Shown here: one piece after another, positions 16,342 through 24,454 of the stretch
How positions within the stretch are numbered: position 1 is the first letter of the stretch
How the letters are laid out: each line of letters begins with the position of its first letter
From: Sphingomonas sp. A2-49
GTDB lineage: Bacteria; Pseudomonadota; Alphaproteobacteria; Sphingomonadales; Sphingomonadaceae
DNA: 64,000 nucleotides
NCBI RefSeq assembly: GCF_025548555.1
Contig: NZ_JAJLPA010000002.1
Coordinates: 124,001 to 188,000, forward strand
Direction: 5' to 3'
Program-made: the position numbers and the translations under genes
Notes under the pieces: generated by a model
What the model saw: the letters and a program-made list of their open reading frames with translations, nothing else
What the model was told of the DNA's origin: nothing
Database searches by the model: none

Positions 16342-17880
16342 GTGTCGGACGAGGCCTTCTCGACCCCCGATCGGGACCAGCGGATCGCCGCCCTCGAGGC
16401 GCAACTCGACGCCCGCGACCGCGTCATCGCGATGCTACGCGCGCAACTCGCGCGGCTGCGGCGGATAACCTTCGGCACATCGTCGGAGAAGCTCGCGCAG
16501 GAGATCACCCAGCTGGAGCTGGCGCTCGAAGAGTATGAGGCCGAAGCAGCCACCGTCGACGAGCGCACCGTCGATGCCGCTCCCAAGCCTGCGCGCCCAT
16601 CACCGATCCGGGCGCTGCCCGATCATCTCCCGCGCGAAGACGTCGTCCACGAGCCGGCGACCGGCAACTGCGCGTGTCCCTCATGCGGTGGCGAGCTGCG
16701 CCGGCTCGGGCTCGATGCCGACGAGCAGCTCGACGTTGCGCCGGTCAGCTGGCGCGTCGTCCGCAACATCCGTCCCAAGTATAGCTGCCGCGCGTGCGAA
16801 GCGATCGTGCAGGCTCCAGCGCCGGTCAAGGCGATCGCGCGCGGCAAGGCGACCTTCGCGACGCTCGCGCACGTCGTCGTCGCCAAGTTCGATCATCACC
16901 TGCCGCTTTATCGGCAGGCAGAGATGATGGGGAGCCAAGGCGTCGATATCGACCGGTCGACGCTTGCCGGCTGGGCGGGCCAGGCGGCGCATCTTCTCGA
17001 TCCGATCGTCCGGCGCATCCGCGATAAAGGTCTTGAGGCGTCGAAGATCCACGCCGACGACACGCCGGTGAAGGTGCTTGCGCCTGGGACCGGCAAGACC
17101 GCGACGGGGCGGCTCTGGGCCTATGTCGTCGACGATCGCGCGTCGGGCGCCACATCGCCGCCGCTCGCCTGGTACCGCTTCACGCCCAACCGCGCCGGCA
17201 TCCACCCCAAGCGCGAGCTCGCTGGCTTCGCCGGATTCCTGCAGGCCGACGCCTATTCCGGGTTCGGCGCGATCTACGCCGGCAACGCCATCGCCGAGGT
17301 CGCCTGCTGGGCACACTTCCGGCGCGAGCTGTTCGAGCGCCACAAGCAGCAGAAGACGGCGCTGACCACCGACCTCCTCGACCGGATCGGCCAGCTTTAC
17401 GCGATCGAGGCTGAGGTACGCGGCGCGCCCGCCGATGTCCGACGATGCATCCGACAGGAACGGTCGCGCCCGCTGGTCACGGCGCTGCGCGCCGCGATGG
17501 ACGATGCGCTCCGCAAGCTCGGCCCAAAGACCGAGATGGCCAAGGCGATCCGCTATGGCACGAAGCGATGGGACGCGTTCACCCGGTTCCTCGACGATGG
17601 CCGCCTCGAGATCGACAACAACATCGCCGAGCGCGCCATCCGCCCCATCGCGATCGGCCGAAAGAACTGGCTGTTCGCCGGCTCACAAACCGGCGGCGAA
17701 CGCGCCGCCGCCATCTACTCCGTCATCGAAACCGCCAAACTGAACGGCCTCGAGCCCGAAGCCTACATCGCCGACGTCATCGCCAAGATCGCTGCCGACT
17801 GGCCGGCCTCGCGCTGGGATGAACTCATGCCATGGAACTGGTCGCCGCCTCCGCCAATGCCCGTCGCACAAGCAGCCTGA
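16342..17880 (+). CDS. tnpC: IS66 transposase TnpC
   Basis: 512 residues from GTG 16342. N-terminal coiled coil with leucine-rich heptads (RIAALEAQLDARDRVIAMLRAQLARLRR), zinc-finger-like CACPSCGGEL, then the DDE domain: D in KIHADDTPVKV, D in LQADAYSGFGAIY, E in LEIDNNIAERAIRP, and the CxxC(x)H region AEVACWAHFRRELFE. Complete and in frame, ending in a Pro-rich tail. The catalytic enzyme of the element. Confidence 0.95.
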   Translation: MSDEAFSTPDRDQRIAALEAQLDARDRVIAMLRAQLARLRRITFGTSSEKLAQEITQLELALEEYEAEAATVDERTVDAAPKPARPSPIRALPDHLPREDVVHEPATGNCACPSCGGELRRLGLDADEQLDVAPVSWRVVRNIRPKYSCRACEAIVQAPAPVKAIARGKATFATLAHVVVAKFDHHLPLYRQAEMMGSQGVDIDRSTLAGWAGQAAHLLDPIVRRIRDKGLEASKIHADDTPVKVLAPGTGKTATGRLWAYVVDDRASGATSPPLAWYRFTPNRAGIHPKRELAGFAGFLQADAYSGFGAIYAGNAIAEVACWAHFRRELFERHKQQKTALTTDLLDRIGQLYAIEAEVRGAPADVRRCIRQERSRPLVTALRAAMDDALRKLGPKTEMAKAIRYGTKRWDAFTRFLDDGRLEIDNNIAERAIRPIAIGRKNWLFAGSQTGGERAAAIYSVIETAKLNGLEPEAYIADVIAKIAADWPASRWDELMPWNWSPPPPMPVAQAA

Positions 17881-18030
17881 ACCGCGGCCTTCAGATCACG
17901 CTTACGGTGGGCCTTTAGTACATCGCCGTTCCTGGCCGTTGCCGCCCCGACCGGTCAGGTAACCGCGAAGCGCATTGGTGCCTGGTTGGGCTTTAGAGAG
18001 TGTGACCCTCGATGCGCGCGCAAATACGCA

Positions 18031-18306
18031 TCACCTGTCATCCTCATCTGGTTCCTCCAGCGTAGCCGGAATATCCGACCACAGCGAGCCCGACGTGCCG
18101 TTCACATCGACACCGGGTGGCGCTTCCTTGTCCCAGATAATGCGCCAGCCATAGATTACGCCATCCTCACGCCATGCCGTCGTGACTGGTGTTTTCTTCA
18201 CGCTGAAGGGGTAATCCGCGAGCGTCATAACGCTAACGCCCAGTGCACTCGCGATATGTTCATCGCGATGATGTTCCATCGCCTCCTCATCGGGACCGCT
18301 CATCAT
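18031..18306 (-). CDS. hypothetical protein
   Basis: 91 residues, start ATGATG at 18306 with AGGAAGAG a few bases upstream. Sequence has HRDEHIASALGVSVMTLADYPFSV, followed by WREDGVIYGWRIIWDKEAPPGVDV and an acidic C-terminus. Soluble, no signal peptide, no family recognised. It lies about 105 bases downstream of corA on the same strand and may be co-transcribed with it. Confidence 0.55.
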   Translation of the reverse strand: MMSGPDEEAMEHHRDEHIASALGVSVMTLADYPFSVKKTPVTTAWREDGVIYGWRIIWDKEAPPGVDVNGTSGSLWSDIPATLEEPDEDDR

Positions 18307-18414
18307 ATTCTCTTCCTGCTTCAGGCAGTTTTCCAGAGGGAACGGTTAACTGTTGATTTCTGCTGTCCCGAAAGGTGCTCACGCCACTGACCGTTGAGCG
18401 GCTGGCGCGGGGCC

Positions 18415-19383
18415 TCAGATCCAGCCCGCTCGCTTGAAACGGGCATAGAGGATTGTGCAAACCGCAGCTATAACGGCGAGCACCACGAAATAGCCGTATT
18501 GCGTTTTCAGTTCGGGCATGTTCTCGAAATTCATGCCGTAAATGCCTGCAATGGCGGTCGGCACCGCCAAGATTGCGGCCCACGCGGCGAGCTGGCGGGT
18601 ACTCATGCCGGTTCTTTGCTGTTCAAGAAGATTGCTGACCTCGAACACAGATGTGAGAACCTCTCTCAGTCCACCTACAGTCGTCTCGACGCGTCGAATA
18701 TGATCGAGGACATCCCTGAAGTAAGGAATGGCCTCGGGGTCGATGCAAGGCATGTCGAGGTGGGTGAGCTTGTTTGCAACCTCGCTCATTGGTCCAAGAA
18801 CCCGCTGAAACCGCATCAGTTCACGTCGCAGATTGAATATGCGACTGATCTCGGTTCGCTCGAGGAAAGCGTCAAGTGCGCGCTGTTCCATGGATGCGAC
18901 GTCTTCCTCTATCTCCTCAACAATTGGTAAATATCCATCCACGATGAAGTCGATGATCGCATGCAGTACGTAATCCACGCCGTGAGCGAGCAGTGATGGC
19001 GCCGCTTCAAGCTGATGGCGCAGGCTACTGTGAGAGCGAGCGGAGCCATGGCGCACCGTAATGATATGACTGCGGCCAACGAAAATAGCGGTCTCGCCAT
19101 AGGCGATTACCTGATCTTCAAGCCGGGCCGTCAGAGCAACCACGAACAGCTGGTCGCCGTAAACATCGACCTTTGGGTGCTGATGGGCCTTCAGCGCGTC
19201 CTCAACGGCAAGTGGATGCAAGCCATAATGCTCTTGTAGGGCTCGCAACTCCTCCTCCGACGGCTCCACAAGACCGATCCAGACGAACTCGGCCTTGTCA
19301 TCCGAGCAGAATGTAGGCTCGTCTATGGCGACCGCTCGGACCCGTTGTCCGTGGCGGTACAAGGCAGCGGAAACGAGGCTCAT
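18415..19383 (-). CDS. corA: CorA-like Mg/Co transporter
   Basis: 322 residues: cytoplasmic alpha/beta domain, long stalk helix (RTEISRIFNLRRELMRFQRVLGPMSEVANKL), then two C-terminal helices with the diagnostic YGMNF motif and the MPEL loop between them, and a basic tail ARFKRAGWI. Passive channel for Mg, Co, Ni in the inner membrane; some relatives export. Presence in a metal island suggests Co/Ni/Zn handling rather than housekeeping Mg uptake (inference). Confidence 0.95.
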   Translation of the reverse strand: MSLVSAALYRHGQRVRAVAIDEPTFCSDDKAEFVWIGLVEPSEEELRALQEHYGLHPLAVEDALKAHQHPKVDVYGDQLFVVALTARLEDQVIAYGETAIFVGRSHIITVRHGSARSHSSLRHQLEAAPSLLAHGVDYVLHAIIDFIVDGYLPIVEEIEEDVASMEQRALDAFLERTEISRIFNLRRELMRFQRVLGPMSEVANKLTHLDMPCIDPEAIPYFRDVLDHIRRVETTVGGLREVLTSVFEVSNLLEQQRTGMSTRQLAAWAAILAVPTAIAGIYGMNFENMPELKTQYGYFVVLAVIAAVCTILYARFKRAGWI

Positions 19384-19703
19384 CGGCAGTTCTCTGCGAA
19401 AGAAGGAGGCCGGCCTCGATCAGGCCTAGCCTCGTGCGTGTCTTGCCTGCCCAGAGCGCCGAAGTCCAAGGACGAATCGGAGGATCGCTGTGCAACCACC
19501 ATCACCTGACACAGGGGGCCAAGGTGACAACACTCACCGCAAGCAGCGACGAGGCTCGCGGCGGGGCGGGCGCGCCGGCTTCGAAGATGTTCAAGAGCGT
19601 GCTCCGCGGCCGAGACGATGCCTAGTAGGCACGGAGCCGCCGCCGCAACTCTGCGATCTCGCAGGTCGCCGTACCCTGTCCCGCCAAGCCCGCTCACTAA
19701 ACT
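19384..19703. other. intergenic stretch, no gene seen
   Basis: 320 bases between corA (minus) and the HU gene end. Frames in both directions give Arg/Ala-rich, low-complexity translations typical of non-coding GC-rich DNA. The corA promoter must lie here, but I cannot point to clear boxes. Confidence 0.4.
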
Positions 19704-19973
19704 TCAGAGTCGGTCCTTGAGCGCCTTGGCGGCCGCGAACGTCAGCTTTTTCGACGCCGCGATCGTGATGACTTCCCCGGAAGCCGGATTACGACCACTG
19801 CGTTCGGGAGACTCCTTCACCTTGAACTTGCCAAAGCCCGGCAAGTTGACCTCCTCGCCTCGCGCAGCCGCTTGAGCAATAGCCTCCAGCGCGGCGTCGA
19901 GCAGCTCACGGACCTGCTTTTCCGTCATGCCATGCTGGCCTGCGATCTGTTTCGCGAGTTCCTTGGCGTTCAT
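19704..19973 (-). CDS. HU family DNA-binding protein
   Basis: 89 residues, the usual HU size: MNAKELAKQIAGQHGMTEKQVRELLDAAL, the beta-arm hinge GEEVNLPGFGKFKVKESPERSGRNPASGE and ITIAASKKLTFAAAKALKDRL. The PGFGKF and GRNP motifs are intact. Nucleoid protein or integration-host-factor-like role for the element. It differs clearly from the second HU at 54120. Confidence 0.94.
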   Translation of the reverse strand: MNAKELAKQIAGQHGMTEKQVRELLDAALEAIAQAAARGEEVNLPGFGKFKVKESPERSGRNPASGEVITIAASKKLTFAAAKALKDRL

Positions 19974-20406
19974 GTGTCGTTGTCCCCAATCTGGTGAAGA
20001 CCGTGATAGCCGCAGAGCGGGCGTGGGCCAATGCTATCGTTCGCTCGCATCGCCGGGCTGCAACTTAGGGCCGCGGCAATCCCGGATCCGCGCTGCTGCT
20101 GAGCAAAGCCCGAGCAATCCTGAGTGCGCAAATCTTGTCCGGGCGTTCGGGCGCAAATCTCTCTCAGCCCAATGCCGAACGTTCGCGCTGCACGTCGGTT
20201 CAGATCTCGCGTACCGGCGCGAACAGCTTACCGATGCTTGGGTCGCGACCATCAGCGATGCACCGTACCAATTCTGGAACGAATATCGGGGCATCCGGTC
20301 CGATGACCATTTTTCGATCTCCTCGGCCGTCGAACTAGGCGGCAAGCATGAAGGCTTAATGCCTCAAGCCCTTGTCCGCTCCGAGGTACGCCTTCGCACC
20401 ACCGGG
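19974..20406. other. stretch without an intact gene
   Basis: 433 bases downstream of the AbrB-like fragment and upstream of HU. On the minus strand a frame reads AAARIRDCRGPKLQPGDASER, which faintly recalls the C-terminal part of PIN-domain toxins, as might follow an AbrB-like antitoxin, but no catalytic Asp cluster can be assembled. I treat it as decayed or non-coding DNA. Confidence 0.3.
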
Positions 20407-20550
20407 CTAAAATATCGTCACAACAACCATGACGACGCCATCGTGAATTTCATCAGGTAGATCGCCGCCGCCGCTGAGGCCGAGCCGCTTGCGGATGTCT
20501 GCGGCCAGGTTCATGCGCCCATTCAGCGTGATGTCCACCGGAATAGTCAT
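20407..20550 (-). pseudogene. AbrB/MazE-like antitoxin fragment
   Basis: From ATG 20550 the frame reads MTIPVDITLNGRMNLAADIR, then KRLGLSGGGDLPDEIHDGVVM, matching the swapped-hairpin AbrB DNA-binding domain (..GRMxLPADIRKRLGLxxGD..V.E..DGV..). It stops after VVVTIF, before the C-terminal part that binds a toxin, so it looks truncated by a frameshift or decay. The frame is open further upstream to 20649, overlapping bigR by 4 bases, but those residues have no AbrB features. Confidence 0.6.
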
Positions 20551-20645
20551 GATGGCGGCGTGATCCTGCAAGTGCAATCGCACCTGACTGCCAATCCAGC
20601 CGGAACTCGGCGTCATTAACCCATCTAAATCGGTTGAGGCCTGTC

Positions 20646-20966
20646 TCATCTCTGATCGATGCTCGACCGATCAGTGGCGCAATAGAGATCATGCAGCGTT
20701 TCAATCACCTTCGCCGCCTCCGGGCTGGCCAACGAGTAGTAGATCGACTGCCCATCTCGACGCGCGCGGACAAGGCCGTCTTTACGTAACAACGTCAGCT
20801 GCTGCGAGACGGCGGTGTCGCGGGAATCGATAAGCCGCGCCAACTCTCCGACCGATTTCTCCCCGTCATTCATATGACACAGAAGCAGCAGGCGGTTGCG
20901 GTTGGCCATTGCTTTGAGCAGGTCGGTGGCCTGCTCAACTGCAAGCAGCATAATTTTCATGTCCAT
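20646..20966 (-). CDS. bigR: BigR/SqrR-like ArsR family sulfur-sensing repressor
   Basis: 106 residues, winged helix of the ArsR family: LLKAMANRNRLLLLCHMNDGEKSVGELARLIDSRDTAVSQQLTLLRKDGLV, RARRDGQSIYYSLA. Two Cys, in LLLLCHM (residue about 34) and in LHDLYC near the C-terminus, match the Cys pair that forms a disulfide or polysulfide bridge in BigR/SqrR. It is divergent from a PepSY gene and a set of TSUP/YeeE/persulfide-dioxygenase genes, the known BigR operon content, so identification is strong. It should repress that operon until persulfide or H2S builds up. Confidence 0.88.
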   Translation of the reverse strand: MDMKIMLLAVEQATDLLKAMANRNRLLLLCHMNDGEKSVGELARLIDSRDTAVSQQLTLLRKDGLVRARRDGQSIYYSLASPEAAKVIETLHDLYCATDRSSIDQR

Positions 20967-21013
20967 GCGCTCGAAGGTTTGCAGATTTTGCAGTCACTCA
21001 CAATCCATTGTCT

Positions 21014-21053
21014 CGATATAGTCGATATTGCGCATATGCGCATCTCTCGATAT
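21014..21053. promoter_or_regulatory. candidate BigR operator region
   Basis: Between bigR and the sulfur operon lies a perfect 14-base palindrome TGCGCATATGCGCA (21029-21042). It is flanked by three CGATAT direct repeats (21014, 21023, 21048). The AT-rich dyad in the divergent gap fits an ArsR-family operator. The binding assignment is inference. Confidence 0.5.
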
Positions 21054-21105
21054 GATGAGGAACGATGCCGCGCGGTGACGGCGACCGACCACTGTGGAGA
21101 GAACT

Positions 21106-21453
21106 ATGCGAGTATCAATTCAGGATGTAACGACGAGCGGACGGCTTGCGGTCGCCGCGGGGTTGCTCGCTATCAGCGTCGGTAGCGCCGCTTATGCGCA
21201 GCCGCAATCATCAACGCTGTCCACGAGCGCGAGGCGAGCGACTAAAACTGCCGGCTCACCGTCAGCGCCCAAGTTGTCGATCGAGGCGATTATTGCCCGC
21301 GTTAAAGCTCAAGGTTTTACTGACATCGAGGAAATAGAACGTGAAGCAGAGGCTTGGGAGGTCTGCGCGAAGGACGCCAAGGGGCAGAAAGTCGAACTTA
21401 AGGTGAACGCCTCAACTGGCACCGTGGAAAGCGTCGAACTGGAAGACGATTGA
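21106..21453 (+). CDS. exported PepSY domain protein
   Basis: 115 residues from ATG 21106 (GTGGAGAG just upstream). Signal peptide ending in AYAQ, a Ser/Thr-rich linker, and a PepSY-like C-terminal half: LSIEAIIARVKAQGFTDIEEIEREAEAWEVCAKDAKGQKVELKVNASTGTVESVELEDD. Periplasmic; PepSY proteins are usually inhibitors or binding modules. It is the first gene after the candidate BigR operator, and its TGA is shared with the TTG start of the next gene. Confidence 0.85.
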   Translation: MRVSIQDVTTSGRLAVAAGLLAISVGSAAYAQPQSSTLSTSARRATKTAGSPSAPKLSIEAIIARVKAQGFTDIEEIEREAEAWEVCAKDAKGQKVELKVNASTGTVESVELEDD

Positions 21454-21905
21454 GTTTTCGGGCATTGTTACCGTCCGACTACGCTATGCCCGGCCAAGGA
21501 TTGCTTGGCGGGATCATGATCGGCCTGGCAGCCGCGGGGATGCTGCTGGGCGCCGGCCGGATCGCGGGCGTCAGCGGGATGGCCGCGCGGGCGAGCGGTA
21601 TCTCCGGCAAGGGAACTCCGCGCATCATTGCGGTGGCCTTCGTAATCGGATTACCGCTCGGCACTCTGCTGGTCGCGGCCGTCGCGGGGCCGGTCGAAAC
21701 CCGTTTTCCTTCATCGATACTGACGCTGCTTGTCGGCGGATTCGTCGTCGGCGTCGGCACGCGCATGAGTTCGGGCTGCACGAGCGGTCACGGGGTGTGC
21801 GGGGTTTCGCGCCTGTCACCGCGTTCGCTGGCCGCCACCGCCACGTTCATGCTCGCCGGGATCGTCACCGTCACCGCGATGAACGCTTGGGGAGTGACGT
21901 GGTGA
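21450..21905 (+). CDS. YeeE/YedE family transporter, first half-size subunit
   Basis: 151 residues, four hydrophobic segments and the hallmark SSGCTSGHGVCGVSRLSPRS of YeeE/YedE (TsuA-like) proteins with the thiosulfate-contacting Cys. The frame opens at a TTG overlapping the PepSY stop; an ATG at 21486 is an alternative without a clear SD. Half-size YeeE proteins work in pairs with the following gene. In BigR operons they move sulfur species such as thiosulfate or sulfide across the inner membrane. Confidence 0.9.
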   Translation: MSFRALLPSDYAMPGQGLLGGIMIGLAAAGMLLGAGRIAGVSGMAARASGISGKGTPRIIAVAFVIGLPLGTLLVAAVAGPVETRFPSSILTLLVGGFVVGVGTRMSSGCTSGHGVCGVSRLSPRSLAATATFMLAGIVTVTAMNAWGVTW

Positions 21906-22354
21906 ACCGCGCCTCCTGGATCGCGCTGCTGTCCGGCCTCCTGTTCGGAGCCGGGCTTGCCGTCTCGGGCATGGCGGACCCGTCGCGCGTACGCGCCTTT
22001 CTCGACGTGACGGGCCGCTGGGACCCGACGCTCGGCTTCGTCATGGGCGGCGCGATGCTGCCGATGATCGTCGCGTGGCGGATCAAGGCGCGCCTCGATC
22101 GGCCGCTGGTCGGAGACGGCTTTCATGTTCCCGCGACGATCGCGATCGACCGCAAGCTGATCGGCGGTGGGGCGCTGTTCGGCGTCGGCTGGGGCATCGC
22201 GGGTCTGTGCCCGGGGCCCGCGATCGCCGATCTGGCCGTGCGCCCGCTCCCAGCCGCCATCTTCGTCGCGGCGATGCTCGGCGGCATGGCCGTCAACCGG
22301 ATGATCTTTTCCCGAAAACCCAAGGAGCCCGCCCATGCCGTTCAACACGCTTGA
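21902..22354 (+). CDS. YeeE/YedE family transporter, second half-size subunit
   Basis: 150 residues from the GTG at 21902, overlapping the preceding stop (GTGA). Hydrophobic segments ASWIALLSGLLFGAGLAVSGM, ...GFVMGGAMLPMIVAW and the second YeeE signature GVGWGIAGLCPGPAIADLA with the conserved Cys. The end overlaps the next gene by 20 bases. Companion of the previous subunit. Confidence 0.9.
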   Translation: MNRASWIALLSGLLFGAGLAVSGMADPSRVRAFLDVTGRWDPTLGFVMGGAMLPMIVAWRIKARLDRPLVGDGFHVPATIAIDRKLIGGGALFGVGWGIAGLCPGPAIADLAVRPLPAAIFVAAMLGGMAVNRMIFSRKPKEPAHAVQHA

Positions 22355-22747
22355 CGCCAACCTGTCCGCGTCGCCGCAGCTGACACCCGACGACGTCGAC
22401 GCAGCCGCCGCGCAAGGCTTCCGCACGATCATCGACCTGCGTCCTGACGGTGAGGAACCCGGCCAACCCGCCGCCGCGATCATCAAGGCCGCCGCGCGCG
22501 AACACGGCCTTGCCTTTGTTCATATCCCGGTCGCCTCCGGTCAGGTCAGCGACACCCAGGTCGACGCCATGACCCGCGCCTTGGGGGAACAGCCCGGCCC
22601 CGCGCTTGGCTACTGCCGTACCGGCGCGTCGCGACCTTGTGGGCGCTCGGGCATGCCGGAAACATTGATGCAGACACGCTCGTGACCATTGCCCGCGATG
22701 CCGGTTACGACCTGGAAAAGCTGCGTCCGCGCCTGCAATCCGCCTGA
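22335..22747 (+). pseudogene. TIGR01244-type sulfur transferase (Blh N-domain), frameshifted
   Basis: The protein starts well: MPFNTLDANLSASPQLTPDD, IIDLRPDGEEPGQPAAAI, HIPVASGQVSDTQVDAM, and reaches the active-site loop GYCRTG of the DUF442/TIGR01244 phosphatase-like fold. Then the frame is lost (ASRPCGRSG..., stop at 22685). The next frame continues the family sequence ATLWALGHAGNIDADTLVTIARDAGYDLEKLRPRL to a stop at 22747. The shift is at about 22632-22640, inside the CRTGTRSATLW motif. In other bacteria this domain is fused to or beside the ETHE1 domain in Blh. A true mutation or a sequencing error are both possible. Confidence 0.85.
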
Positions 22748-23526
22748 TGCTCGAGCCGGTTCAATATGTGTTGGGCGCGGGATCGGGCGCGCTTGTCGGC
22801 TTCGTGCTGGGCCTCGTCGGCGGGGGCGGGTCGATCCTGGCTGTGCCGCTGATGGTCTATTTCGTCGGCGTGCCCAATCCGCATCTTGCGATCGGCACCA
22901 GCGCCTTCGCGGTCGCCGCCAACGCCGCGATGGGGGTGGTCAGCCATGCCCGCGCGGGCACGGTAAAGTGGCGCTGCGCCCTCATGTTCGCGGGCGCGGG
23001 GGTCGCCGGCGCGTTCGCCGGTTCGACCGCCGGCAAGGCGTTCGACGGGCAGAAGCTGCTGTTCCTGTTCGCCATCGTCATGGTGATCGTCGGCGTGGCG
23101 ATGCTCAAAGGCGAGAGCGCCGGCAATCCTGACGCGGAATGCAACGCGCGCAACGCTCCCAAGGTACTGAGCGCAGGCCTGGGCACGGGCGCGTTCTCCG
23201 GCTTCTTCGGGATCGGCGGCGGGTTCCTGATCGTGCCCGGGCTTATGATGTCGACCGGAATGCCTATCATCAATGCGGTCGGCTCGTCGCTCGTCGCGGT
23301 CACTGCGTTCGGGCTGACGACCGCGTTCAACTACGCGTTGTCGGGTCTTGTCGACTGGCCGCTGGCGTTCGTCTTCATCGCAGGCGGTGCCCTCGGCGGT
23401 GCGCTTGGAGCGAGGCTCGCCAAGCGGCTGTCCGGAACCACCGGACGGCTGACGACGATCTTCGCCATCCTGATCTTCGCGGTGGCCGGATACATGCTCT
23501 GGAAGAGCGCGGCCGCCTTCGCCTGA
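22747..23526 (+). CDS. TauE/SafE (TSUP) family sulfite/sulfur exporter
   Basis: 259 residues, about eight transmembrane segments, with the TSUP repeats GFVLGLVGGGGSILAVPLMVYFVGVPNPHLAIGTSAFAV and GFFGIGGGFLIVPGLMMSTGMPIINAVGSSLVAV. The ATG overlaps the stop of the restored upstream frame (TGATG), which is evidence that the frameshifted gene was recently functional. Exports sulfite or other sulfonates made by the persulfide dioxygenase. Confidence 0.93.
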   Translation: MLEPVQYVLGAGSGALVGFVLGLVGGGGSILAVPLMVYFVGVPNPHLAIGTSAFAVAANAAMGVVSHARAGTVKWRCALMFAGAGVAGAFAGSTAGKAFDGQKLLFLFAIVMVIVGVAMLKGESAGNPDAECNARNAPKVLSAGLGTGAFSGFFGIGGGFLIVPGLMMSTGMPIINAVGSSLVAVTAFGLTTAFNYALSGLVDWPLAFVFIAGGALGGALGARLAKRLSGTTGRLTTIFAILIFAVAGYMLWKSAAAFA

Positions 23527-23557
23527 ATGATTTACGGTAATAGCTGGAGACGAAAAG

Positions 23558-24454
23558 ATGGAAATATTTGATCGAGAAAAGGCCACCGTGGCTTCGTTGT
23601 ACGACAAGAAGACGGGTAGCTTTCAGTACATCATCACCGACAAGGCGACCCGCTCGGCCGCCATCGTCGATCCCGTTCTCGACTTCGACGAAAAGGCGGC
23701 GGCGACGAGCACGCGCAACGCCGACGAGATCGTGCGCTATATCGAGACCGAGCGTCTCAAGGTCGAATGGATCCTCGACACCCACCCGCATGCCGACCAC
23801 TTTTCGGCCGCGCCATACTTGGCCGAGAAGTTCGGCGCGCCCCGTGCGATCGGAGAGAAGGTCGTCGGGGTCCAGAAGCTTTGGAAAGACATATATTGCC
23901 TGCCCGGTTTCCCGACCGACGGCAGCCAGTGGGACCGGCTGTTCGCCGCAGGCGACACGTTGCGCATCGGCGAGCTCGAAGGCCGGGTGCTGTTTTCCCC
24001 CGGTCATACGCTCGCCTCGATCAGCTACGTCTTCGACGACGTCGCGTTCGTGCACGACACGCTTATGGTCCCCGACTCCGGCACTTCGCGTGCAGATTTT
24101 CCCGGCGGCGATGCGCATGCTCTGTACCGCAGCATCCGCGAAATCCTTGACCTGCCCGGCGACACCGCGACGTTCGTCGGCCACGATTACGGCAAGGACG
24201 GCCGCGAACCGACGTGCATAGCGACGGTCGCGCAACATCGCGCCAATAATATTCATGTAAAAGACGGCATCGGCGAGGAAGAGTTCGTCCTTATCCGAAA
24301 CGAGCGCGACGCGAAGCTACCGCTCCCCGACCTCATGCTAGCCGCGCTTCAGGTCAACATCCGGGGTGGCAGTCTGCCCGATCCTGAATGCAACGGCCGG
24401 TCGTTCCTCAAGGTGCCGCTCAACTATTTCGAGCCGGTTGCCGAGGTCCCCTAA
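23558..24454 (+). CDS. MBL-fold persulfide dioxygenase-like hydrolase (ETHE1/Blh)
   Basis: 298 residues. Metallo-beta-lactamase fold with the motif THPHADHFSAA (residues about 75-85), GHTLASISY, FVHDTLM and FVGHDYG giving the iron-binding His/Asp set of ETHE1-type dioxygenases. In BigR operons this enzyme oxidises glutathione persulfide to sulfite, which the TSUP protein then exports. SD-like GGAGACGAAAAG precedes the ATG. Last gene of the sulfur operon. Confidence 0.92.
   Translation: MEIFDREKATVASLYDKKTGSFQYIITDKATRSAAIVDPVLDFDEKAAATSTRNADEIVRYIETERLKVEWILDTHPHADHFSAAPYLAEKFGAPRAIGEKVVGVQKLWKDIYCLPGFPTDGSQWDRLFAAGDTLRIGELEGRVLFSPGHTLASISYVFDDVAFVHDTLMVPDSGTSRADFPGGDAHALYRSIREILDLPGDTATFVGHDYGKDGREPTCIATVAQHRANNIHVKDGIGEEEFVLIRNERDAKLPLPDLMLAALQVNIRGGSLPDPECNGRSFLKVPLNYFEPVAEVP

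Larger units (their letters stand above)
15390..17905 (+). mobile_element. IS66 family insertion sequence, complete
   Basis: 2516 bp with the three genes tnpA, tnpB, tnpC. Ends are imperfect inverted repeats: the left starts GTAAGCG...CTG.AGGCCGC and the right, read inward on the other strand, starts GTAAGCG...CTG.AGGCCGC as well. Both flanks carry the same 8 bases, GGTGGGCC (15382-15389 and 17906-17913), the target duplication size known for IS66. All three ORFs are open, so the element looks recent and possibly active. Confidence 0.95.

Noticed and set aside
22705..23607. A 300-codon minus-strand frame
   Set aside because: Antisense to the TSUP gene, charged low-complexity translation, no ribosome site.
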